Assembly (NCBI RefSeq): GCF_000282975.1
Contig: NZ_ALJC01000131.1
Coordinates: forward strand, 1-64,000
Length of the DNA stretch: 64,000 nt
Source of the DNA: Pseudomonas psychrophila HA-4
GTDB taxonomy: Bacteria > Pseudomonadota > Gammaproteobacteria > Pseudomonadales > Pseudomonadaceae
Reading direction: 5' to 3'
Position numbers and translations under genes: made by a program. A model generated the notes under the pieces. It was not told where the DNA came from. It searched no databases and saw nothing but the letters and a program-made list of their open reading frames with translations. Every line of letters begins with the position of its first letter. The first letter of the stretch is position 1. Shown in pieces: positions 26,358 through 34,665 of the stretch.

Positions 26358-27434
26358 TCAGTGCAATCGCTTGCGACACATCAACTGAGCCATTTTGGCT
26401 GCGTCCGGACGCTCCACAATACCCTTCTCGGTCACGATAACGTCGATCAAGTCTGCAGGAGTCACATCAAACACCGGATTGAACGCCTGAACATCGGCGC
26501 CGACACGCTTACCCCCGACCTCCAGCAACTCACTACCATCACGTTCTTCAATCGGAATGTCATCGCCACTGGCCAAGTCCATGTCGATGGTCGAACTCGG
26601 CGCAACCACCATAAAGCGCACGCCATGGTGCATCGCGTTGACCGCCAACTGATATGTGCCGATTTTGTTCGCAACATCACCATTGGCAGTAATGCGGTCG
26701 GCACCCACGATCACCCACGTCACGCCCTTGGTTTTCATGATGTGAGCCGCCGCCGAGTCAACATTCAATATGACTGGAATACCTTCGTTAGCCAGCTCCC
26801 ATGCGGTCAGGCGCGACCCTTGTAGCCAGGGCCGGGTCTCATCGGCATAAACCTGCTCGATCATGCCTTCAATCCAGGCACCTCGAATTACCCCAAGCGC
26901 CGTACCAAATCCACCGGTCGCCAGTGCACCAGTGTTGCAGTGCGTCAGCACCGTCTGAGCATTGCCTTGATGCCGACGAATCACATCAACACCCAGCTGC
27001 GCCATCGTCAGATTGGCCTCACGATCACTCTCATGTATTGCAATCGCTTCGTCTTCAAGCACTTGCAAAACATCAGCATTGTCTTTGCTGCGCGCCAGAC
27101 GATCGCGCATGCGATTGAGCGCCCAAAACAAGTTAACTGCGGTCGGACGCGAGTTCGCCAGCAGGGTAAAATCCTGCTCCAGCGCCGCGACCCAGTCGCC
27201 GCCTGCACCCTTGCGCGCACGAACAGCCAGCACCACCCCATAAGCCGCAGCAATACCAATCGCCGGGGCGCCGCGCACAACCATATCGCGAACGGCCTGA
27301 GCGACCCCTGCAACCCCGGTAAATGCCAACCAGCTCTCTTCAAAGGGCAAGCTGCGCTGATCCAGCAGATACAGGGCCTCACCCCGCCAATCAATGGCCT
27401 TTACCTTTTCTGCCGCCAACAACTGATCGCGCAT
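26358..27434 (-). CDS. mtnA: S-methyl-5-thioribose-1-phosphate isomerase
   Basis: A 358-residue aldose-ketose isomerase of the methionine salvage pathway (eIF2B-like fold). Landmarks are VVRGAPAIGIAAAYG, LTHCNTGALATGG with the catalytic cysteine, and VGADRITANGDVANKIGT with the catalytic aspartate. The ATG at 27434 follows a GGGGA ribosome site and gives the usual length. It is transcribed away from mtaD, whose enzyme also handles methylthioadenosine-derived compounds. Confidence 0.95.
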   Translation of the reverse strand: MRDQLLAAEKVKAIDWRGEALYLLDQRSLPFEESWLAFTGVAGVAQAVRDMVVRGAPAIGIAAAYGVVLAVRARKGAGGDWVAALEQDFTLLANSRPTAVNLFWALNRMRDRLARSKDNADVLQVLEDEAIAIHESDREANLTMAQLGVDVIRRHQGNAQTVLTHCNTGALATGGFGTALGVIRGAWIEGMIEQVYADETRPWLQGSRLTAWELANEGIPVILNVDSAAAHIMKTKGVTWVIVGADRITANGDVANKIGTYQLAVNAMHHGVRFMVVAPSSTIDMDLASGDDIPIEERDGSELLEVGGKRVGADVQAFNPVFDVTPADLIDVIVTEKGIVERPDAAKMAQLMCRKRLH

Positions 27435-27542
27435 GACTTCCCCTATCACCCTGATACAAAGCCACCGATTATAGCGAGCCCACCCTTAAGACGCTCGGGT
27501 ATACTCGCCTCCTTTTTTATAATGCACGGGAAGCCGTTTTAG

Positions 27543-28874
27543 ATGCCAACCCAAACCTTGACCTTCGACTTACTGCTGCTACCCACCTGGCTGGTGCCTG
27601 TTGAACCCGCTTCAGTTGTACTCAAAGATCATGGCGTTGGTATTCGGGACGGACGCATTGTGTTTATTGGCCCGCGCCATGTGGCCTTGAAGCACACAGC
27701 CCTTGAAACCCGCGAACTGCCAGACATGCTGCTCAGCCCAGGGTTGATCAATGCCCACGGCCACGCTGCGATGACCTTGTTCCGCGGCATGGCCGATGAC
27801 CTACCACTGATGACCTGGCTGGAAAAACACATCTGGCCAGCCGAAGCCAAATGGGTCGATGAAGCATTCGTGCGCGACGGCACCGACTTAGCCATTGCCG
27901 AGCAGCTCAAAGGCGGTATCACCTGCTTCAGCGATATGTATTTCTTCCCGAAAGTGGCCAGCGAACGCGCGCACAACAGCGGCATCCGCGCCCAAATAGC
28001 GATTCCGATTCTCGATTTTCCAATTCCCGGCGCCAGCTCTGCAGATGAATCCCTGCGCCAAGCAGTCGAGCTATTCGGCGACCTGAAATACCACCCGCGC
28101 ATCAAAATCGCCTTCGGCCCACATGCGCCTTATACCGTAGGCGACGAAAACCTGGAGAAAGTCCGGGTGATTGCCGACGAGTTAGACGCCTCGATTCAAA
28201 TGCATGTGCACGAAACCGCTTTCGAAGTGCAACAGGCCGTCGAACAAAAGGGTGAGCGCCCAGTGGCCCGCCTCGCACGCCTGGGCCTGCTAGGCCCGCG
28301 CTTCCAAGCCGTTCACATGACTCAGATCAGTGATGACGACCTGAGCACGCTGGTAGAAAGCAACTCCAGCGTGATTCATTGCCCCGAATCCAACCTGAAA
28401 CTGGCCAGTGGCTTCTGCCCGGTTGAGCGTTTATGGCAGGCGGGTGTCAATGTCGCGGTTGGCACCGACGGGGCAGCCAGCAATAATGACCTCGACTTGC
28501 TCGGCGAAACACGCACTGCAGCCTTACTGGCCAAAGCGGTTTCAGGTTCAGCCACAGCCCTGGATGCACATCGTGCACTGCGCATGGCAACGCTAAACGG
28601 CGCACGCGCCCTAGGCCTTGAAAGTGAAGTGGGTTCAATTGAGGTCGGCAAAGCGGCCGATATTGTGGCATTTGACCTGAGCGGACTGGCGCAACAGCCT
28701 GTTTATGACCCCGTATCACAGCTGATCTACGCCACCGGCCGAGAGTGCGTGAAGCACCTGTGGGTTGCAGGCAAGCAACTGCTCGACAATGGCCAATTGA
28801 CCCGCATGGATGAACAACACCTGTGCGCGACTGCCAAAGCCTGGGGCGAGCGTATAAATAGCCATACTCATTGA
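27543..28874 (+). CDS. mtaD: 5-methylthioadenosine/S-adenosylhomocysteine deaminase (TRZ/ATZ family)
   Basis: A 443-residue metal-dependent amidohydrolase. The metal site is visible as NAHGHAAM (HxH), FGPHAPYTVGDENL, HVHETAFEV and VGTDGAASNNDLD. Members deaminate methylthioadenosine to methylthioinosine, or S-adenosylhomocysteine. In P. aeruginosa the orthologous gene in the same place encodes the MTA deaminase of an unusual salvage route. The start ATG at 27543 is about 110 bases from divergent mtnA, so the two share a promoter region. Confidence 0.93.
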   Translation: MPTQTLTFDLLLLPTWLVPVEPASVVLKDHGVGIRDGRIVFIGPRHVALKHTALETRELPDMLLSPGLINAHGHAAMTLFRGMADDLPLMTWLEKHIWPAEAKWVDEAFVRDGTDLAIAEQLKGGITCFSDMYFFPKVASERAHNSGIRAQIAIPILDFPIPGASSADESLRQAVELFGDLKYHPRIKIAFGPHAPYTVGDENLEKVRVIADELDASIQMHVHETAFEVQQAVEQKGERPVARLARLGLLGPRFQAVHMTQISDDDLSTLVESNSSVIHCPESNLKLASGFCPVERLWQAGVNVAVGTDGAASNNDLDLLGETRTAALLAKAVSGSATALDAHRALRMATLNGARALGLESEVGSIEVGKAADIVAFDLSGLAQQPVYDPVSQLIYATGRECVKHLWVAGKQLLDNGQLTRMDEQHLCATAKAWGERINSHTH

Positions 28875-28882
28875 TTCCAATC

Positions 28883-28906
28883 CTCAGGGTTCAGACCCTG
28901 AGTTTT
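28883..28906 (+). terminator. Hairpin between mtaD and ubiG
   Basis: CTCAGGGT and ACCCTGAG form a perfect 8-bp stem with a four-base loop followed by TTTT, ten bases after the mtaD stop. It probably reduces read-through from mtaD into ubiG. Confidence 0.6.
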
Positions 28907-28938
28907 ACCAGGATTTTTCAGCTTTAGAGGATTTACCC

Positions 28939-29637
28939 ATGAGCAACGTCGACCACGCCGAGATCGCCAAATTCGAGGCGCTTGCCCATCGCTGGTGGGA
29001 CCGCGAAAGCGAGTTCAAACCGCTACACGACATCAACCCGTTACGCGTCAACTGGATTGACGAGCGCGTGCAACTGGCTGGCAAAAAAGTGCTAGATGTC
29101 GGTTGTGGCGGCGGCATCCTCAGCGAATCAATGGCTCAACGCGGCGCGACCGTGATGGGTATCGACATGGGCGAGGCACCACTGGCCGTTGCACAACTGC
29201 ACCAGCTCGAATCCGGTGTAAACGTTGAATACCGCCAGATCACCGCTGAAGAACTGGCGCTCGAGATGCCTGGGCAATTCGATGCAGTGACCTGCCTTGA
29301 AATGCTGGAGCACGTGCCAGATCCAGCGTCCGTGATCCGCGCCTGCTACACGATGGTCAAACCCGGCGGCCAAGTATTCTTCTCAACCATCAACCGCAAC
29401 CCGAAATCCTATTTGTTCGCGATTATCGGCGCTGAATACATCATGAAGCTGATCCCACGCGGGACCCATGACTTCAAGAAGTTCATTCGCCCGTCAGAAC
29501 TGGGTGCCTGGAGCCGTCAAGCCGGCCTGAGCGTCAAAGACATCATCGGCCTGACGTACAACCCGCTGACCAAGCACTACAAACTGGCCAACGATGTAGA
29601 CGTCAACTACATGATCCAGACCCTTCGCGAGGAGTAA
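28939..29637 (+). CDS. ubiG: Ubiquinone biosynthesis O-methyltransferase
   Basis: A 232-residue SAM-dependent enzyme that carries out both O-methylations in ubiquinone synthesis. Motif I is LDVGCGGGILSESMA; the N-terminus (HAEIAKFEALAHRWWD) and GTHDFKKFIRPSEL are characteristic of UbiG. Three bases separate it from mupP, so ubiG-mupP-yciK is one transcript. Confidence 0.97.
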   Translation: MSNVDHAEIAKFEALAHRWWDRESEFKPLHDINPLRVNWIDERVQLAGKKVLDVGCGGGILSESMAQRGATVMGIDMGEAPLAVAQLHQLESGVNVEYRQITAEELALEMPGQFDAVTCLEMLEHVPDPASVIRACYTMVKPGGQVFFSTINRNPKSYLFAIIGAEYIMKLIPRGTHDFKKFIRPSELGAWSRQAGLSVKDIIGLTYNPLTKHYKLANDVDVNYMIQTLREE

Positions 29638-29640
29638 TAC

Positions 29641-30312
29641 ATGCGTTTAAGAGCAGTTCTTTTTGACATGGACGGCACTCTGCTCGACACCGCGCCGGAC
29701 TTTATCGCCATCTGCCAGGCCATGCGTGCCGAACGCGATCTGCCGCCGATTGCTGACAAGCTGATTCGCGATGAAGTCTCCGGGGGGGCGCGCGCAATGG
29801 TCGCCGTCACCTTTGGCATGGACCCTGAATCTCCAAACTTCGAAGCCCTGCGCCAAGAGTTTCTGGAGCGCTATCAGCGTGACTGTGCTGTACACAGCAA
29901 GCTGTTTGACGGCATGGCCGAACTGCTGGCAGACATCGAAAAAGCTCATTTGGTGTGGGGCGTCGTGACCAACAAACCGGTTCGGTTTGCCCAGCCGATC
30001 ATGGAACAACTGGGGCTGGCCGAGCGTTCCGCCGTGCTGATCTGCCCTGACCATGTCACCCGCAGCAAACCCGATCCAGAACCGCTGATCTTGGCCTGCA
30101 AAATGCTCAACCTTGATCCGGCCAGCGTGCTGTTTGTGGGTGACGACCTGCGCGACATCGAGTCGGGACGCGATGCAGGCACCAAAACTGCCGCTGTGCG
30201 TTATGGCTATATCCACCCCAACGACAACCCGAACCATTGGGGCGCAGATGTTGTGGTTGATCACCCGGCCGAGTTGCGCAAGGTGCTGGATAACGCAATA
30301 TGCAGCTGCTAA
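29641..30312 (+). CDS. mupP: N-acetylmuramic acid 6-phosphate phosphatase
   Basis: A 223-residue HAD-superfamily phosphatase. The nucleophile motif is LFDMDGTLLDT (Asp9, Asp11), motif II/III lie near GVVTNKP and RSKPDPEPL, and motif IV is VGDDLRDIESG. In pseudomonads the gene beside ubiG encodes MupP, which works in peptidoglycan recycling and feeds UDP-MurNAc synthesis, affecting fosfomycin tolerance and ampC control. The function rests on that orthology; phosphoglycolate phosphatases look similar. Confidence 0.9.
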   Translation: MRLRAVLFDMDGTLLDTAPDFIAICQAMRAERDLPPIADKLIRDEVSGGARAMVAVTFGMDPESPNFEALRQEFLERYQRDCAVHSKLFDGMAELLADIEKAHLVWGVVTNKPVRFAQPIMEQLGLAERSAVLICPDHVTRSKPDPEPLILACKMLNLDPASVLFVGDDLRDIESGRDAGTKTAAVRYGYIHPNDNPNHWGADVVVDHPAELRKVLDNAICSC

Positions 30313-30357
30313 CACACAGACGCAGCACGCGATCATTGCTTTTTGTTGAGGTGTTTT

Positions 30358-31098
30358 ATGTTTGATTACTCCGCCCGCCCCAACCTGCTCCAGGGCCGCG
30401 TCATTTTGGTCACCGGCGCGGGTCGCGGCATTGGTGCCGCAGCTGCCAAAACCTACGCGGCACACGGCGCAACCGTGCTACTGCTCGGCAAGACAGAAGC
30501 CAACCTGAGCCAGGTTTACGACGACATTGAAGCCGCAGGACATCCACAACCGGCTGTCATACCTTTCAACCTCGAAACCGCGTTGCCGCATCAGTACGAC
30601 GAGCTGGCCGCGATGATTGAAAGCGAGTTCGGCCACCTTGACGGCCTGCTGCACAACGCCTCGATCATCGGCCCACGCACGCCACTTGAACAGTTGTCCG
30701 GCGAGAACTTCATGCGGGTCATGCAAGTCAACGTCAACGCTACGTTTATGCTCACTAGCACCCTACTGCCGCTGCTCAAGCTGTCGCAGGACGCTAGCGT
30801 GATCTTCACGTCCAGCAGCGTTGGGCGAAAAGGCCGCGCCTATTGGGGTGCTTACGGCGTTTCGAAGTTCGCCACCGAAGGCTTGATGCAAACCCTCGCC
30901 GACGAAGTTGAAACTGTTTCACCCGTTCGCTCCAACAGCATCAACCCTGGTGCCACCCGGACCAGCATGCGCGCATTGGCCTACCCAGGCGAAAACCCGC
31001 AGAACAACCCAGAGCCGCAAGCCATCATGCCGGTCTACCTGTACCTGATGGGGCCGGACAGCACCGGAATCAACGGACAGGCATTCGACGCACAATAA
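30358..31098 (+). CDS. yciK: YciK-type short-chain dehydrogenase/reductase
   Basis: A 246-residue SDR with the cofactor loop VTGAGRGIGAAAAKTYA, NAS at the central strand (LLHNAS), a serine-rich active-site strand (FTSSSVGRKGR) and the catalytic YGVSK. The substrate is unknown. The ATG at 30358 follows GAGG by about eight bases and fits the family N-terminus; five codons upstream are not used. It is the last gene before a strong terminator. Confidence 0.9.
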   Translation: MFDYSARPNLLQGRVILVTGAGRGIGAAAAKTYAAHGATVLLLGKTEANLSQVYDDIEAAGHPQPAVIPFNLETALPHQYDELAAMIESEFGHLDGLLHNASIIGPRTPLEQLSGENFMRVMQVNVNATFMLTSTLLPLLKLSQDASVIFTSSSVGRKGRAYWGAYGVSKFATEGLMQTLADEVETVSPVRSNSINPGATRTSMRALAYPGENPQNNPEPQAIMPVYLYLMGPDSTGINGQAFDAQ

Positions 31099-31110
31099 AC
31101 GCATCGCCAC

Positions 31111-31153
31111 AAAAAAACCGAAGGGAGCGCTCGCACGCATCCTTCGGTTTTTT
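31111..31153 (+). terminator. yciK terminator
   Basis: AAACCGAAGG and CCTTCGGTTT form a 10-bp stem followed by a run of Ts, starting 13 bases after the yciK stop. The A-run on the other side makes it potentially bidirectional, which could also serve the convergent TenA-like gene. Confidence 0.88.
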
Positions 31154-31229
31154 ATGCCAGCTGTGTTGATCTTCACGCACGCGTTGCGCTACCTGAATAC
31201 CTCGCAGACGCTAACGCGCCTGCAACCAA

Positions 31230-32015
31230 TCAGCTCACTTCCAGCTCTTTATGCTCACGCACTACAGGGGCTTTTTCGTATTGCATACAGCTCTGCAAAA
31301 ACAGGTACTTGTAGTCATAGCTCTTGCAAATCGCTTTGCGCAATTCGGTTTTCAGCTCCTGACTCGGGTTCATCCCCGCCAGAGTGCAGATAATTTCCAG
31401 CGCTTCCCAAGGATGTTCATCGTCATATTGGGCGTGCATCTTTAGCCATTTCATTGCGCGCTTGCGCCCTTCCTGCGGGAAGGAATCTTCGTAGATGCTT
31501 TTGGAGCATACGACAGCAGCCCACTCACCCACCGCCCCTTCGATCGCGTAGTTGGTCGCTGCCATCGACACCGCCAGCGAATCCGTCGCGCAGCTATGCC
31601 AGCACCAGTCATTGAGGGCCTGAAATTCGGCCGGAATATCCTGTGCGTTCATGTCGTCAAGGCTGACATCATGCGCGCGCGCCCAGTTCACCCAATAGTC
31701 TGCATGGTTTAACTCAACCCGGATGTTGCGAATCAACCAGCGGCGCGCCATGTCTTCGCCAGGGTGGCGGCCATAACGGGTTTTGCCTAGGTTGTGCCCC
31801 ATGTAAAGAGAGAACTGCTCGACCACCGGCCAGCCTCCGATCAGGTAAAGGCGCATGGTCTTTTCGCTGAGCGTGTTATCACGCATACGCTTATAGACTT
31901 CATGCTCAACCACCCGCCGCTTGCTTTCGCTGCAATCGCGGATCAGTTGCTGTGCCCACTCGGGGTAACTGGTCGCATCCATAAGAGGCCCAGTACGGTT
32001 GAATACGTCGATCAC
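31230..32015 (-). CDS. TenA/PqqC-like iron-containing redox enzyme family protein
   Basis: A 261-residue all-helical protein of the TenA/PqqC superfamily. Possible metal or substrate residues are in VVEHEVYKRM, RVELNHADYW and AATNYAIEGA. Automated annotation often calls such proteins TenA-family regulators, but the sequence suggests a haem-oxygenase-like di-iron enzyme fold rather than a DNA-binding protein. It is common at this place in Pseudomonas genomes and the reaction is unknown. The next gene upstream is a c-di-GMP protein on the same strand, 45 bases away. Confidence 0.8.
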   Translation of the reverse strand: MIDVFNRTGPLMDATSYPEWAQQLIRDCSESKRRVVEHEVYKRMRDNTLSEKTMRLYLIGGWPVVEQFSLYMGHNLGKTRYGRHPGEDMARRWLIRNIRVELNHADYWVNWARAHDVSLDDMNAQDIPAEFQALNDWCWHSCATDSLAVSMAATNYAIEGAVGEWAAVVCSKSIYEDSFPQEGRKRAMKWLKMHAQYDDEHPWEALEIICTLAGMNPSQELKTELRKAICKSYDYKYLFLQSCMQYEKAPVVREHKELEVS

Positions 32016-32060
32016 TATCGGGTTCCTTCTGAAAGGTGATGTTCAAAAAACCAGTAGCAC

Positions 32061-34520
32061 TTAGCGCAAAGTGCCCGGCAACTTCAAAGCCAAAGGTCTG
32101 GGGCGCTTGGGCCGGTACCACAAACTGTCACACGTGAACACGTGCGGGCGTTCAACAACATAACCCTGCGCAAAGTCGACGCCGATCTCGACCAAAGCCT
32201 GCTCGATTTTCGAGGATTCGACGAATTCGGCAATCGTACGCTTACCCATAACGTGCCCGATATGATTAATCACTTCTACCATAGCCCGATTAATTGGATC
32301 ATCAAGCATGTCTTTTACAAAGCTGCCATCAATCTTTAAAAAATCGACAGGCAGGTGTTTCAGATAAGCAAATGAAGACATCCCTGCACAAAAATCATCT
32401 AAAGAGAATTGGCAACCCAGCGCCTTAAGATCATTGATAAAGCGAATGGCGCTACCCAAATTGGCAATCGCGCTGGTTTCCGTGATTTCGAAACAAATCT
32501 GGCTAGGTGAAACGCCATAGCATTCAAACTGCTCGTGCAAGAACGCGAGAAAATCATCATCACCAATAGTCGTGCCCGAGAGGTTGATGGCACACGTGGC
32601 CATCGGTCGCCCATCACCCTGGGCCGAACACTCGGAAATGATCTTGAACACATTCTCGACCACCCAACGGTCAATGGAGGTGATCAAACCATAACGCTCA
32701 GCCGCCGGGATAAAACTGTCAGGCAGGATCATGCGTCCGTTTTCATCTTCCAGACGCAACAAAATTTCAATGTGGCCGCTGTCTTCCTGGGCGCTCCCCA
32801 GTGGAACGATCGCTTGTGAGTAGAGGCAGAAGCGGTCTTCTTCCAACGCAACATGCAAACGCTGTACCCATGCCATTTCACCAAAGCGTAATGACAGTTC
32901 AGAGTCATCCTCGTGATAAACCTGTACCCGGTTGCGCCCTTTCTCCTTGGCCATGTAGCAGGCCATGTCCGCCGCACGCAAGGAGGCCTCCAGCGTCACC
33001 GGCATTTGATGGATATGCACCAGGCCAATGCTGATGGTGTTCAGAAACGGACGGCCCTTCCAGGCAAAATGCAGGCTTTGCACCGTCTGACGCAGCCCTT
33101 CAGCAATTTTTTCGGCCATATCAGCCGGACAATTCTCCAGCAAAATGCCGAATTCATCGCCGCCCAGTCGCGCCAAAGTGTCACCTTCACGCAGGCCGGA
33201 TTGCAAAAGTGCACAGATATGACGCAGTAACTCGTCACCCGCCGCATGCCCGCAGGTGTCATTAACCAGCTTGAACTGATCAAGATCGAGGAACATCAGC
33301 GCATGCCGCCCCTGCTGGCGGGTCAGATTTTGCAGCACCAAGTCCAGGCGATACTCAAACTCGCGCCGATTAGCCAACCCGGTCAGCGCATCATGGGTCG
33401 CCTGCCAAGACAAGTTAGCTATGTACTGGCGCTCTTGAGTCATGTCATGCAGCACCAGCACCGCCCCGCTAACCTTGCCTGCATGCAAGAGGGGCGCCCC
33501 CACCAGCGTGACGGCCACCGTGCTGCCGTCCATGCGCTGAATCAACTTGGAGTGTTCGCTGTTGTCATCTAACTGACCGCTGAGCACGCGATCTATCAGC
33601 TTGAAGCCATCTTCTGGCGCGCCTTCATCAAGCAGTTTGAACAATGCCCCGAGCGGCACGCCTTGAGCCTGCTCGGACTTCCAGTGAGTCAGCCGCTCGG
33701 CAGCCGGGTTCATGTAGGCGATAGCCCCATTCACATCGGTACTGATAACCCCATCACCAATGGATTCCAAGGTGATCTGCACCCGCTCCTTCTCTAACTG
33801 CAACGCTTCAGCAAATGCACTACGTTGCAGCAGAATTTTTTGCGTACGCAGCAGCGCCAGAGAAATTAGCCCTAGGGCCGTGGCTAGGTTGGTGATGACC
33901 AGCAACTTCAGAATAAAGCGCGACGCTTCGCCCAACGCGTCGCTAAACGCCTTAGCAGCCGGCGTCACCGCCTCATTGATGGTGTAGATCTGCCCCTTCC
34001 AATGCTTGATGTCAGCTTCTGACGCCTGTTGGGTGCTGATAAGTCGATGCATCTCTTGCGCCAGATTATCGAGCTTGACCAGATAATCATCGCCCACACT
34101 CCATTTCTGGATGGCCTTGTCCAGATAGCTGAAGTTGCGAAAGTTTTGATAGAACCAAATAAGGCTGGAGACATCTTCAGGGCTATTACCGCCCTGCAGG
34201 ATGCCTTCGCGGGCCGCCGCTATGTCAGGCGACGATTGATCCAGTGCCGCCCTAAGCTTATGGCCACCCAGGGGTACCAGAATGGACTGCTCGTACTGCT
34301 CGAAAATAGAAGGATCGCGACTGTCGGCATATAGGCTTAGAAAGTAGATCGCATCTTTCTGACCTTTGGACCATAAACTTTCACCTGCTACATACCCCCT
34401 CACCGCAGAGAGCATATAGAGGCTCACACAGCCCAATAACGCCTGAAACAGCACTACCGCAATAAAGGGCCAGACAATCCCTAACAAATGCGGTGTTCCA
34501 AAGGTATTTTTTGGCTTCAT
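32061..34520 (-). CDS. Membrane GGDEF-EAL protein with PAS domain
   Basis: An 819-residue inner-membrane c-di-GMP protein. Membrane helices at about 10-38 and 200-225 flank a helical periplasmic sensor. Then come a PAS domain (250-365), a GGDEF domain and an EAL domain (555-805). GGDEF is intact (about residue 453) with an RxxD inhibitory site (REGD) five residues before it, so cyclase activity is likely. The EAL signature is EIL (Glu585) and loop 6 is DDFCAG, so the double aspartate is kept; phosphodiesterase activity is plausible but not certain. The ATG at 34520 has AGGG six bases upstream. Confidence 0.92.
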   Translation of the reverse strand: MKPKNTFGTPHLLGIVWPFIAVVLFQALLGCVSLYMLSAVRGYVAGESLWSKGQKDAIYFLSLYADSRDPSIFEQYEQSILVPLGGHKLRAALDQSSPDIAAAREGILQGGNSPEDVSSLIWFYQNFRNFSYLDKAIQKWSVGDDYLVKLDNLAQEMHRLISTQQASEADIKHWKGQIYTINEAVTPAAKAFSDALGEASRFILKLLVITNLATALGLISLALLRTQKILLQRSAFAEALQLEKERVQITLESIGDGVISTDVNGAIAYMNPAAERLTHWKSEQAQGVPLGALFKLLDEGAPEDGFKLIDRVLSGQLDDNSEHSKLIQRMDGSTVAVTLVGAPLLHAGKVSGAVLVLHDMTQERQYIANLSWQATHDALTGLANRREFEYRLDLVLQNLTRQQGRHALMFLDLDQFKLVNDTCGHAAGDELLRHICALLQSGLREGDTLARLGGDEFGILLENCPADMAEKIAEGLRQTVQSLHFAWKGRPFLNTISIGLVHIHQMPVTLEASLRAADMACYMAKEKGRNRVQVYHEDDSELSLRFGEMAWVQRLHVALEEDRFCLYSQAIVPLGSAQEDSGHIEILLRLEDENGRMILPDSFIPAAERYGLITSIDRWVVENVFKIISECSAQGDGRPMATCAINLSGTTIGDDDFLAFLHEQFECYGVSPSQICFEITETSAIANLGSAIRFINDLKALGCQFSLDDFCAGMSSFAYLKHLPVDFLKIDGSFVKDMLDDPINRAMVEVINHIGHVMGKRTIAEFVESSKIEQALVEIGVDFAQGYVVERPHVFTCDSLWYRPKRPRPLALKLPGTLR

Positions 34521-34665
34521 GAGTTCCCTTTGCTTCAAGCTGCCAGATGAACTCCAGAGAGAGAGCCTAAGAAATCAGCCTAGGCTAATTTCCGACATTT
34601 GGAACAACTCCTAGTGCTGGTAAACACCCAATAAGCTCACGCGGCTAGCATTCCGGTCACTCGCC

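Noticed and set aside
30343..31098. Longer starts for yciK and for several other genes (gyrA, trhO, pap, infA, serC, cmk)
   Set aside because: Family N-termini, normal lengths and ribosome sites favour the shorter starts given in the features.
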